Source: Euryodendron excelsum
Lineage: Eukaryota > Streptophyta > Magnoliopsida > Ericales > Pentaphylacaceae
Reading direction: 5' to 3'
DNA: 64,000 nucleotides
Assembly (NCBI GenBank): GCA_033060915.1
Contig: CM065389.1
Coordinates: 23,158,001 to 23,222,000, forward strand
Part shown: positions 45,691-56,634 of the stretch, piece by piece
Position numbering within the stretch: position 1 is the first letter of the stretch
How the letters are laid out: every line of letters begins with the position of its first letter
Position numbers and translations under genes: made by a program
Notes under the pieces: model-generated
What the model saw: the letters and a program-made list of their open reading frames with translations, nothing else
What the model was told of the DNA's origin: nothing
Databases searched by the model: none

Positions 45691-47162
45691 TAAATTTAGA
45701 TTTCATGAATGAGTGAATGAATGCAATCCCGTGGTACTCTCAAACCACATGCACTTTAGAAATTTTCAGTCTCACAAGCTATCTAGTGAACTACCTAGTA
45801 CCCTTCAAAGGAGCAAGCAAGATTCTTGACGAAGTACAAGCCCACTAACTAGTGTGGATACTCCATCAACTCCCACTATCTAGGCATCTTATGCCATGTG
45901 AAGGTTGATAACTAATATTCTTTAACCCTCCAACCTAAGATTGCACTCCAGAGGAGCACACAAGATTCGTGACAAAGTAATCCTAGATTAGTCTAGTGTA
46001 CACCATTGTAAAAAGTCAAAGAGCACTTGAATGATGAAGCATCTCCATAGGGCAAAAAAACCCTCACCCGTATACAGCTCAACTCTATCATAAGAAAACT
46101 CACAATCTGTAAGCAATGAACAATACACCCTCCAAAGGAGCACGCAAGATTCGTGACGAGGTACACGTTTACCTTACTTGTGAGCCAACAATGTAAAGGT
46201 TGTGGGATATATAGTACTCCCCTTCCCACTTGATTAAATAAAGTTAAGAGTTCTTACATACAATTTGATTCCAAATCAAAATATGTGCATGTAAGAATGC
46301 TAAGTTTAGTTATTTTAATCATAGAAACCCAAATTGATGAAAAAAGTTTTTCAGCAAACTCAAGTGGGTCGTGAACCCCACTAACCCATTAGGGACTAGT
46401 TGCCATCCAATGACCTTAGTCTTACTTTGATTAGTCATTGTCTCCTTTTTCTTTTAAAAAAAATGTCCTACTTATTTTTTTTGAAACAATTCCAAATTAA
46501 GAAACTTCCAAAATAAGGAAACTTTCCAAATTTGTAAACTATCATTAAATAACCTAGGACATTTCAGCAAACTTTCCATTTTTGAAAACTTTTACAAAAT
46601 TTGGGAACTTGCCACTTTTGGAAAGTACGTAAGTATGGCAGCTAAATAATTTGAAAAACTTGACAAATTTGACCAAAAAAGGTCATTTCGCAAAACTAGT
46701 TCAACATACGAAAGTTTCAAAATAAGAAACCTTGACTAAGTTCATTCTCTTAAAATCGGGATTCCAAGGTAAAATAGGAATATAAGCATTATAGCATGCG
46801 AGATGCTTCTCTAATTCAAATGAATGTTCCACCTATATCATAGTCAAATATATGCACAGGAAACTTTAGTCTTATAAGGGAAGCTACATGCACATCCAAG
46901 ATAAAACATATATATATATATATATAAGCAAAATAGGCAATCAAACATATTAAGAAAGTAAATCATCCATCTGCATGGAAACCCCATATCTCATGGATAT
47001 TTATTTCCTATTTTAAATTAGAAATCTCTGGTCTTCTTTATGAGCCTTGGATTGCAAAATATTTGACCACCAAGATTGGAAAGTAGATTTTCTAATCAAT
47101 TCCTTGGACACCAAGCATGGAAAAATTTAGGAAACTCTTCTTCCTCCATGGCCGAATACCCT
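45691..47162 (-). other. Upstream region of the copia remnant (leader and possible LTR)
   Basis: No gene. Three imperfect copies of AGGAGCACRCAAGATTCGTG occur near 45812, 45952 and 46133, each followed by GACGAAGTA-like text. Contains (AT)n 46906-46926. It may hold the copia 5' LTR, but I cannot place its ends. Confidence 0.45.
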
Positions 47163-47229
47163 TGTTGACACCCAAATTTTGACCCCCAACACACATTACA
47201 CTTCAAACTAGAGTTTGGAAGACCGGATG

Positions 47230-47830
47230 ATGATCAAACTCTGATGACGCTCTTAAACCAAAGTCCAAAAGAATGAATGATGGTCGAACTTGAATGACAC
47301 CTTAAATCGGAGTCCAGAAGACTGGATGACATTTTGACTCTGATGACATCATTCCCAAAAATTGTACGTCTCCAGTATCCTTAAATCGGAGTCTATACGA
47401 CCGAATGACGATCTAACTCCGATGACATCATTCTCGGAGATCATACATCTGGCTCCGATATCTTTAAACCTAAGTCTAGAAGACCGGATGACTATATGAC
47501 TCTAATGAGATCATTCTCAAAGATCGCACGTCTCTAATATCCTTAAATTAGAGTCCAAAGGACTAGATGACGATCTAACTCCAATGATATTATTCCCGAA
47601 GATCGCACACCTCCAACATCCTTAAACCAGAGTCTAGAAGATCAGATGACAATCTAACTCTGATGACATCAATCCCAGAGATTAGTAATCTCTGATATAC
47701 TTAAACTGGAGTCTAGAATATCATATGACAGTCTAACTCTAATGACATCATTCCTGGAGATTAGTAATCTCCAATATCCTTAAACTAGAGTCCAGATGAC
47801 CACATCCCCGTCCAACTCCAATAACATTAT
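47230..47830 (+). repeat. About 80-bp tandem repeats of LTR-B, plus copy
   Basis: The anchor ATGACATCATTC (and variants) recurs near 47344, 47421, 47504, 47584, 47661 and 47742. Each unit also holds a GAGTCTAGAAGACCGGATGA-like segment. Confidence 0.8.
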
Positions 47831-48059
47831 CCCAAAGATCATTCATCCCTAATCTCTACCAGTATCACCTAGTAACCCTAAACCAAAAGCACAAAGCTTT
47901 TGAAGCTCGTAAACTAGAGCCTTTACAAGCTCTGATGACCTAAACTAGAGCCCGATAATCTTCGGTGACGTCCTCCAAAGTCCTGTCCATCAATTGGGAG
48001 CTTAAGCCTTAAACCGGAGAGCATCGAAACAATCTAAAACAAATAAGGCTAGGATTCAC

Positions 48060-48350
48060 GGCATTGGAATGTTGTGAAGGCCATTTTAAGCCTTCACGAC
48101 ATTATAATGCCATGAAGAGCAAAATAAAGCTTCACGGCATTGTAATGCCATTATGCACAAATCAAAGGTGTTGGGTATTCCAATGCCTTTTTGTTAATGT
48201 CATCATGATGCACTCCCCTCCCAAAAGCAAGGCATTATAATGCCATGATGAAAGAAATCCTTCTTCACATCAGTATAATGCCATGAATAACAAAAATGGC
48301 CTTCGCGGCATTACAACGCCATGAAAAGTAATTTACCCATCACGACATTG
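48060..48350. promoter_or_regulatory. GGCATTATAATGCC palindrome cluster of LTR-B
   Basis: Seven to eight copies of GGCATTRTAATGCC, perfect at 48230-48243, at 30-60-bp spacing immediately before the presumed start region and the CT run. Analogous in position to the GGCGCC cluster of the other LTR family. Role inferred. Confidence 0.55.
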
Positions 48351-48436
48351 CAAAAATGTCTATATGTAGGGGGCACCTCCCCTCCCATTTTCTTCACTCC
48401 TCTCTTCACTCCCTTTACTCTCTCTTTCTCTTTGAA

Positions 48437-48439
<3 letters not shown>

Positions 48440-48467
<28 letters not shown>

Positions 48468-48468
48468 A
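48440..48468. repeat. (CT)n microsatellite in LTR-B
   Basis: About 14 CT units, equivalent to the (GA)n at 43218-43259 in the inverted copy. Confidence 0.9.
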
Positions 48469-48716
48469 GAAGAGAAAGCTCTACCTTTTATGGCCTCACG
48501 CTACCAAATCCATTCTGGTTAGCCTCAACCTAGCCAAACCCCTGTCCGATTGACTAGTCCAGAATCACTTGACCCTAGCCAAAGTTATACCCAATCAACG
48601 GGTCTGATAGCGCTCCTGCCTAGTTGAAAATCCATCCTATTTTCAGGCTCAAGCATTCAGAAACTACTCCTAACTAGCAAGAACTCTGTCCAATTTTTGA
48701 GTAAGATAGTGCTTCC

Positions 48717-48809
48717 CAAAGTTTTAAAATCGGACCGTTAAGCAAATCAAAAAAGAGACCGGGTCACGGTCACTAGTTCAATTGTCGAGTAAGCCGTTAT
48801 TAACCTGTG

Positions 48810-48852
<43 letters not shown>

Positions 48853-49113
48853 GGTGTCTTATTTTTTTACATTAGTTTTGACACTTAAAACCTAGAATTT
48901 TGAAATTAAAACCTAAAATTTTGCCTTAAAATATTGAACCGAATAGTCCAACAACCAGTTTAATCAACTGGGTCATGGTTTAACTGCGGTTCTTGCTAGG
49001 TTTGACATGGTTTTAACCAAAGAAGCTTTAAAGGACTAACCGGACCGTTTCTTTGATTGGTCAATGGTTCAACCGGTTGAATTGGCCGGTCCGATCTGAT
49101 TTTTAAAACATTG
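48717..49113. mobile_element. hAT-type MITE, 397 bp
   Basis: Left end CAAAGTTTTAAAATCGGACC and right end (reverse complement) CAATGTTTTAAAAATCAGAT form imperfect terminal inverted repeats. The element is flanked by an exact 8-bp duplication GTGCTTCC at 48709-48716 and 49114-49121, the length typical of hAT elements. No coding capacity. The inverted LTR-B copy lacks it, so the insertion is younger than the LTR-B family. Confidence 0.92.
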
Positions 49114-52100
49114 GTGCTTCCAACTAGCCAAAACTCTGCCCAATGAGAATGGTGAAATCGACCTTTGGCTAGGCTAGAATGCTGTGGGAATCCCACCAGT
49201 GAGATGTAATCCAAACCGGTCAATTTAGGTTCCAACTAAAGCCATTCGACACCATGGTATCTTGAATAGCTTAGTGAGTATCTAAACTGTTACCTTAGGC
49301 GAGGTCCAGCACCTACCATCCCTCCAGCATAATCGTCACTCTATCCAGCTCCCGGCACCAAATAGGCCCCTACCTAGTTGTCACTCTGTCCAAAATAGGC
49401 TCCTGCCTAGCCGTTACTGTACTCAATTTTTTATTCAAAATAGGATCTCGCCTACCCATTACTCTACTCAATTTTTGGCTCAAAATCGGCTCCCACCTAA
49501 ACCGTCATTCTGCCTGATTTTTTTACAACCAAACTGCATCTATACTAAGCCAAGACTCCACTGAAATCACTCCAAATACACAAAAATGCATTTTAAAGCC
49601 TTGGAAGTTACATAATTTTTATTCTACTCCTCAATTTTTGATGTCCTAATTAGGCTTTTAACCGGCATACTGCCTCTGTATACTTATACATAACTGCATT
49701 TTAACTTGTCATAAGCCATTATAATATTCATTTTCAAAAATCATAAAAATGCAAACTGGCTTATTTGAGTAGTCGTAATGCTCATTTTCAAACCCAAAAC
49801 TACTTTAATGATGGTTATGTATGCTATATGGTTGTCATCTACACGGATCTTTCGATATAAAAAATACATGGCCTGCCAAAATGACAAAAATACCCTTTCG
49901 CAAAAAAACATTATTTTTCTCTAAAAAGCACAGACCAAAGTCATAGATATAACACGGATGCCCTACGGTTATCGTTACACAGATCTTCCGTACCAAAAAT
50001 CTTAAAACTACCAAAATAATCAAAATGCCCTTTTCTCAGAAAACGCTTATTTTCTAAAAAAAATGGCACTAGAGTTAGTTTTGAGTTTATGTACATACGC
50101 TCTATGGTTGCCACTACACTGGAACTTCCATTTTCAAAAGCAGTACAAATCGGCCCAAATTGCATAAATAGGGAAACATCCCTTTTCAAAAAACTAGCTT
50201 CATATCATTCAGCAAAATCATGCACAATCTTCTTATAACCCTTCAGTCAAAGCCGGGAAGCTCTGTGGCATCAGCACCTTCCTATTTCAGTTAGTTTGAA
50301 CTACGTTTGACCTGATTCCTGCCATGACAGCATACATAGGCAGCCTGGGTTCTTTCCCAAGCTCGCTCACCTTTCCCCAAGTAAGCAGGGACCCTAACAC
50401 TTCAAAACGGAGTTTTGTTCATAAATTCTAAGCCATTAATCACACACTAAACTACATTTGGCTTGATTCCTACACAATTAGGATACGTAAGCAGTCTGGA
50501 TTCCCTTTCTAAGCTCGATTAAAGCTCATCATAAGTAGCAACATGTCTTATTCCTTATTTGGAATGACATTTCAAAACCTCCTTCAGAGGAGAGGCAAGT
50601 CTTTCAAAGTCGGGTATATAGCCTTTTCAAAACCAATAGCAGTACATCCATATTGCATCCATAAGTAGCATAGCAGTTATGCTGCAAGCATTCGTATATT
50701 CACTACACATGCACATCCGCACACAACATACATACATAAGCAAAATCAATCTCAACTACACATAATTGACATGATGCATGTACACAAGCATGATGATGAT
50801 AATGAATTCGATAGACACTGAAAAAGAGATTTCTATAGCAAGGGTGATGTCAATTTTAGGCAGGGTTAGATGTTTGTATTTGTATCATATATGCTTCCTA
50901 ACACGTAACAAGATTCCCGAGCCTAGACCTGATTAAGCAGACCAACATGGAGTCAAATCATCAAGGACTTTTTAAAACACCATAAATTCCTTTTCAAACT
51001 ACTTGGAACCTTTCCAAAACTGCATGTCATATTTTCTGCATTAAAACCATGATTTTAGCCTTTAAATTCATGTTTGCAAAAACACACTTTTTCGTGTCCT
51101 AGCACACCTTAATTGTTCCAAAACTGATGGCCCTTTTCAAATCAAAATAAACCATGTGAATCGGGACAAAGACCTTGGTACAGTCTAGAATTAATCGACT
51201 ATCCAAATTGTAAGCATCCCATTTTTGCCCGCCCGGTAATCTCTGGCCCGACCGGGTTCGGCTTCCAACATCACAACACAAGCAGGCTTAAGACGAGCAT
51301 TTCAATCTCCAATCCAGTCAACTGGTCGCTTCTCGGGTCCCCAAGGACCCGCTGGAGCCGTAAGCACTATCATTCCAGGCAGCTTTCCGGACCGGGCGGT
51401 CTTGGAAACCAACGCCATCCAGGTAGCTTCCCGAGATCAGGCGATCTCGGGGACCAACACCTCATCAAAAATTCCAGACGGTTCACTTCTGGCGCCTGCT
51501 AGCCCGCTAACGTAAAATGTCTGTCATTTGGTAGTTCTCCGAGATCGGGCGTTCTAAGGGACCAACACCACCCTTCCAGGTAGCTTTCTAAGACCAGGCG
51601 TTCTCAGGAACCAGCACCACCCCTATAGGTAGTTTCCTAAGAACAGGCGTTCTTAGAGACCAACACCGCACAGGTAGTTTTTCGAGACCGGGCGGTCTTG
51701 GGAACCAACACCTAGGTCAACATCGGCGCCTGTTAGCCCGACTCGGTAAAAAATGACTAAACCTGCCCCTTGGGCCTCCAGGCACGTTTTGGGAAAGTTC
51801 AAAATCCCTCAAAATGATAATTCCATCCTTTTAAAATGTTGTTAAACCATTAGGCGTCCCCCGCACGCCATTTGGTCCAAATCCGGTCCTATTTCGGCCC
51901 ATTCCGGTCAAAATGACCGTTTTGTCCCTGAGCGCCTTGACACGGCACAAACCTTGCTGAACGGTAAAAGATTCTCTCAAAACCATCCCTAAACAGCCTT
52001 GCACACTTAACACAACCTACCAAACCATTCCTGATCATTTCCGGCCAACTCCGGTCAAAATGACCGTTTTGCCCCTAGAAGCCCAAAAATGCTCCGAAAT

Positions 52101-52189
52101 AGCACCGGCCTTGGGATTTCGAGCGGAGATTTCACCACACGCCCTTGTTTAACCCAATGAACACCCTACGACACTAAGTTCACACGACG

Positions 52190-52640
52190 CGATAAAAGTT
52201 CCCTAGAACGTCTTGCAGACGCTCTGCATAAATTGTCTTTTCCCCCCGATTCCCTAGTTATAACGCACCGTCAACCGACTTGAGAAGTGCGTAAATCAGG
52301 AAATTCTTGGAAGCTCGTCCATAGATCTTTCCATCGATATGGCTCGATCAAGTAGATCGCTTCCTAAAGCTCTCCATCGTACGGTGCGAAAACTGTAACT
52401 TTCAGCCATCCCTAGAGTATCTTGCAGACGCTCTGCCAAGGTTGATTTTTTCTCCGATTCCCTAATCAAAATGCATCGTCAAATGACTTGAGAAACGTGT
52501 AAATCTGAGAATTCCCGAAAGTATTTCCAAAGTACTTTCCATCGGTACGGTCCGATCGAATGGATCGCTTCCAAAAGGTCCCGATCACACAAAACGAAGA
52601 CAATCACTTTTAAACACCCCTGGAGCGTATCACAGACGCT
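52190..52640 (+). repeat. About 210-bp tandem repeat, two and a bit copies
   Basis: TCTTGCAGACGCTCTGC recurs near 52211 and 52419, with a third version (TATCACAGACGCTCCGC) near 52627. Between them a GATTCCCTARTYA segment and a TTCCATCGRTAYGGYYCGAT segment also repeat. Confidence 0.8.
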
Positions 52641-52742
52641 CCGCAAAAGTGACATTTTTGGCACATTTCCCAAGATGATATCTCACACTTCCAAAAATAA
52701 TTCAAACTTCCTGAAAACATGAAATTTCACCGGAAGCCTTGG

Positions 52743-52779
52743 GAGGATGTCCCGAGGATGTCCCGAGGATGTCCCGAGT
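52743..52779 (+). repeat. 13-bp tandem repeat
   Basis: GAGGATGTCCCGA repeated almost three times without interruption. Confidence 0.9.
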
Positions 52780-53046
52780 GCGGCCGATTCTCCCGAAACC
52801 TTCCCGATTGACTCAATTATCGAGGCAAAGTTTGGACGAACCTTCCCGATGACGGAGCGTATGCTACATGTGCTCAAATTTTGATCAGATCAACCAACTT
52901 TTGATCAGCGGTCGAGATTTAATCAGTACAATGGGTGCCACGTGTCATTCTGGTAATGAAACAGTACCTGCACATGTCCTACATGTGCAAGGCCAAATTT
53001 TGGCCATGCACTTGTAGCACATGCGCAAGGCCTGTTCCAGATTGCT

Positions 53047-53054
53047 TATAAATA
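53047..53054 (+). promoter_or_regulatory. TATA box of the solo LTR
   Basis: TATAAATA followed by gaggcctcccc; equivalent position to the other LTR TATA boxes. Confidence 0.7.
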
Positions 53055-56013
53055 GAGGCCTCCCCCTTTGCATATTTCAGGTCCGAAATTGATGCGAAGT
53101 TCTACTGAAATCACTCCAGAAACTCGAATCCTTACATATATTCCACCCCTCTAACACTTAGGCTAGATTCTACCACTCTCAAGCCTATACACTCCATATA
53201 CAATGCCTCATACACACTTACACACTCCACTCTAGCCTCTCAAGCCCTCTTGAAGTCACTCAAGCTCCAATCAAGACATCCATTGAAGATTACAAGTGTA
53301 GTGAAGGCAAAAGGTGGTATCCCTTTTACATTTATGCTCTCCCCCACTCTTCTCTTCTTTCTCCCTCCTAGCCTACTTAGGCTATTCTCTATTTTAATCC
53401 CCATCTTCAACTCCTCTTTCTTGCATGCTTAAGCCAAGAGGGCTCTTAGATCATGCCTAGAGGAAAGTAAGTGAGAGCCACCGTGTAGGAGGACCTCTCG
53501 CTAGCCTACTTTAAGATGGTATGGTCTAGGAGCCCCTTGTTTATGTGGTGTAGCCTAAAAGCCTTGTATGTGAATCATAACCCCTTTCATATTGCTATCT
53601 TGATCATGTCTTGTGTGCTTGGTTTCATTTTATGCTTATTGTCATGCTTCACAATGCTTGCATTGCTCTTATTTTTATGCCATTTCCAAGTTCTACGTTT
53701 CTTTCAAAATTGTTCCAAGAGTTGGCCTCTTGAAATTTAGGATGAGACTTTAGGAGTCATGCCTTAGAAAATCCCTCATTACTTCCTAATTCACATTTTT
53801 GCATCATTACATTACAACTTGCATAAAAAGTTGCTTTCAAACTCTCTAATTTTCAAGGTTTCCATTCTCTTAAATTTAGTGCTTAAAATGGCCCCATAGA
53901 ACCCTCTCTTGAGTGGTTTCCCTATATATTGGCCATAGGAGTCCTAAATTGTTAGGATGGTTCCCTTTTCTCTTTATGCCCGCCTAAGAATGATGTTCAA
54001 ACTCTTTGATTTCTATGGTTTCTATTCTCTCAAGTTTAGTGGTTGGAATGGCTCCATGGAACCCTCTCTTGAGTGGTCTCCCTTTTGTTGACCATATGAA
54101 CCCTCTCTTGATGGAATGCTCCCCTTGGAAAATGGTTTTCAAAATCTTTCTCAAAAGATGATTCTCAAAAATGCATTCTCTCCATCTTTGCATTAAAAAT
54201 GATTTTTCAAAAATTGCCATCGTTATGTTGATTCTTGACCCCTTATACTCTTGTCAAGATAGTGGTTATAATGGCCATGAGGAAACCTTCCTTAGAATGG
54301 TCTCCAAGCATCACCCATACAAACCATACTCTTGATTAGAGTCAAAATTTTTATGGAAATGATCTTCAAAGAGATGGCCTACTAAAGTCCATTGCGTAAC
54401 ATGTTTTGTTTTCCAAAACTCTTTCCAAAAATGCACCAAACCACACTTCAAAATCATCTTTCAATCCAACTCTAGGTTAACTTGACCCTAGTTCATTCAC
54501 CTTAGGTTAACCCTACCCTAGTTAGTTAACCTTAAGTCATCTTAACCTTAGGTTAACCTAACTCGAGTTAGTTAACCATAGGTCATCTTAACCCTAGGTT
54601 GACCTAACCCAAGTTAGTTAACTTTAGCTTACCCTTAACCCTAGGCTAATTCAACTTAGGTTAGTACACTTCAAGGTTCCAACTCTTGAACTCTTTTCTA
54701 AATGATCATTCAAATTTTCAAACTATTTTTCTAAAACCTCCTACTCTCTTGATTTCAAAAAACCAACTCTATAAACTCTTTAAATGTTCTTACATTCCTT
54801 CTTCAAGACTTTTCCAAAAATGTTTTCAAAGAGTCACAAACCTAAGGTGTCCCTGACCCTCTCATGGTTAGGGATTCCAAGGAGAAGTGATAAATCAAGA
54901 ACAACCTCTAAGGTTGTCCATATTAGGATTTCAAACTCTTGGCCATTCCCAAAAACTACTTTCAAAAACAAATTCATCAAAACATTCTAAAATCATATCT
55001 CCAAGGTTTTCAAAACAAGACTTCAAAAACACTCTCAAACTCTCTTGAGTTATTCAAAAACATTTTTCAAAACTCTCTCATGTTAATCCAAAAACATTTT
55101 CAGAACATTTCACCATCTAATTTTAAGCCAAAACTTTCAAGACCACAAAAAGTCTTTAACTTCCAAAACCTCAAAGTGTCTTAAATTTTTCTAAAGACCT
55201 CAAAGTGTCTTAAACTTTTTCAAAGACCCAAAGTGTTTTCAAACCTTCCAAAGGCCCTAATGCGCCTATTTTCCATCGGGCTCTTGCCCGAACTACGAAT
55301 GACCTGATTCTTGCCAAATAAGATACGTAAGCAACCTAAAATGGTGCGGTCATAACTTTTATTTCAACTCCAATCCCTTTTTCAAAAATTCCAATCAATT
55401 CAAAGTTTCTATTCCAAACTCTTTCAAAGCCTCTATTATTTTTAAACTTTTTTCAAAAACTTGCATGATGCATCATCCATTCGAATAGTGATGACTAAAC
55501 CCCGTTTTCAAAATTCTAAAGTGGATATAAAGTGGACAATGATAGCCGGTTATTCTAGTGAGCGAACAAAAAGGTGATTAGACATGTAGGTACTGAAAGG
55601 GCGGGGTAGGGTGATGATCTTAGGATATCTTTCCTACACGTAACCAACCCCCGACCTTAGATTTCTGTTTTCGAAAGACCAAAATGGAGTTATTTTCAAA
55701 AAGGGCTTAAACATTTCAAAAGGTTGCCAAACAACCTATTTTTCTAAAAACCCTCTCCTGAGGGAGTTTTCAAAAACCTTTTTCAAAAATTCTAAGTTTA
55801 ATCTTCGGATTAACGCTTAGTTTTAGGTACCCTAACTCACCTTTATCTAGTTAGGTGTCGACTCCTTTTTTTTAAAAAGCTGTTAGTCAAATCAATTTTC
55901 AAACCTAGTCGCACTTGTCCTTCTAGGAGGACAAGTTCTAGTGACAGAGTTCTGTACTTTAGGGTATCCAAGCCGAAAGGACCTTGGACACCCTAAAAAA
56001 TCGGGGCGCGACA

Positions 56014-56415
56014 CAAGTCACATGTAAGACCCCATTCTAGGCTCGTCTCATTCATGAGATATTTTGGAGGTCCAAAATCCAATTGTGATAATCCTACACC
56101 TCCATGGTCGAACCTCCATGGTTGAAGCTCCATCGATGGAGCTCATTCATGGTTTAAAGTTTGTTTTTCATGTATCCTTGTATCTTACAACAAATTTAAA
56201 AAACAACATACATGGATAAATACTATACTGTATTGATGGAGTTCACAAGCTTCTAAATAAAAAAAACCATTATAATCTGCCCATTCAAGGGAATTTTTAG
56301 ATTATAATGCCCTTTATAGTGACCCCAACGAATTAAGGATTATAACCCATAAAAGCAATAGATGAATCAAACCTAATTCCATGAACTCCCCTTTGGGCCA
56401 AACCCCATAGGGTTT
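56014..56415. other. Unassigned segment between LTRs
   Basis: About 400 bp after the duplication CAAGT. AT-rich, with a GGAGCTCCATCGATGGAGCT-like inverted motif near 56128-56148. Nothing recognised; probably the target of the solo LTR, either the LTR-B internal region or older DNA. Confidence 0.4.
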
Positions 56416-56634
56416 TGTCGCGCCCCAGTTTTTGCCCCGAGTCTAAGTCTTGACTCAAACGAAACTCGATACTCTCTATGTTAGAACTCACTCTCCTAAC
56501 AGGACGAGTACAACTGGATTTGAACTTGCATTTGATTTGATTAAGGGCTTTTTTTGAAAAAGTTTTGGAGTTGCCACCAAACATGGTTAAAGGTGTGTTA
56601 GGTCACCTAATACTAAGTGTAATCTGAAGACTAA
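56416..56634 (-). repeat. Minus-strand LTR end, interrupted
   Basis: Starts TGTCGCGCCCCAGTTTTTGC, the reverse complement of an LTR end like that at 42518, and includes the reverse of the GGTGGCAACTCC core near 56565. Cut at 56635 by a plus LTR; ACTAA (56630-56634) should be its left target duplication. Confidence 0.75.

Larger units (their letters stand above)
47163..51208 (+). repeat. LTR-B, plus-strand copy
   Basis: Starts TGTTGACACCCAAATTTTGA. Order: 80-bp repeats 47230-47830, GGCATTATAATGCC palindromes 48060-48350, (CT)n 48440-48468, a hAT MITE (48717-49113), two copies of the CTACGTTTGACCTGATTCC / GATACGTAGGCA-like module (50297, 50447), a weak ACACGTAAC block (about 50900) and a CACACCTTAATT segment (about 51104) that matches the tail of the other LTRs. 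This shows LTR-B is a distant Tat-type LTR. The 3' end is not found; a solo LTR is inserted at 51209. Confidence 0.7.
51209..56013 (+). mobile_element. Solo LTR of the diverged giant-LTR subfamily
   Basis: Starts TGTAAGCATCCCATTTTTG and ends GGGGCGCGACA, 4805 bp. Duplication CAAAT (51204-51208) / CAAGT (56014-56018), one mismatch. No internal region. Contains CCGAGATCAGGCGATCTCGG-type repeats 51380-51720, 210-bp repeats 52190-52640, a 13-bp triplet array 52743-52779, TATA box 53047-53054, AGGTTAAC-type repeats 54470-54650, conserved modules near 55286 and 55585-55660, and a GTGTCGACTCC core near 55855. Confidence 0.9.

Noticed and set aside
44618..47162. Host gene with a CCHC zinc finger
   Set aside because: The order copia Gag, knuckle and degraded protease site, plus stops, identifies a Ty1/copia remnant.
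53250..53740. Open frames with hydrophobic stretches that might be membrane proteins
   Set aside because: They lie in the transcribed leader of a solo LTR, in CTTT-rich sequence, with no homologous frame in sister LTRs.
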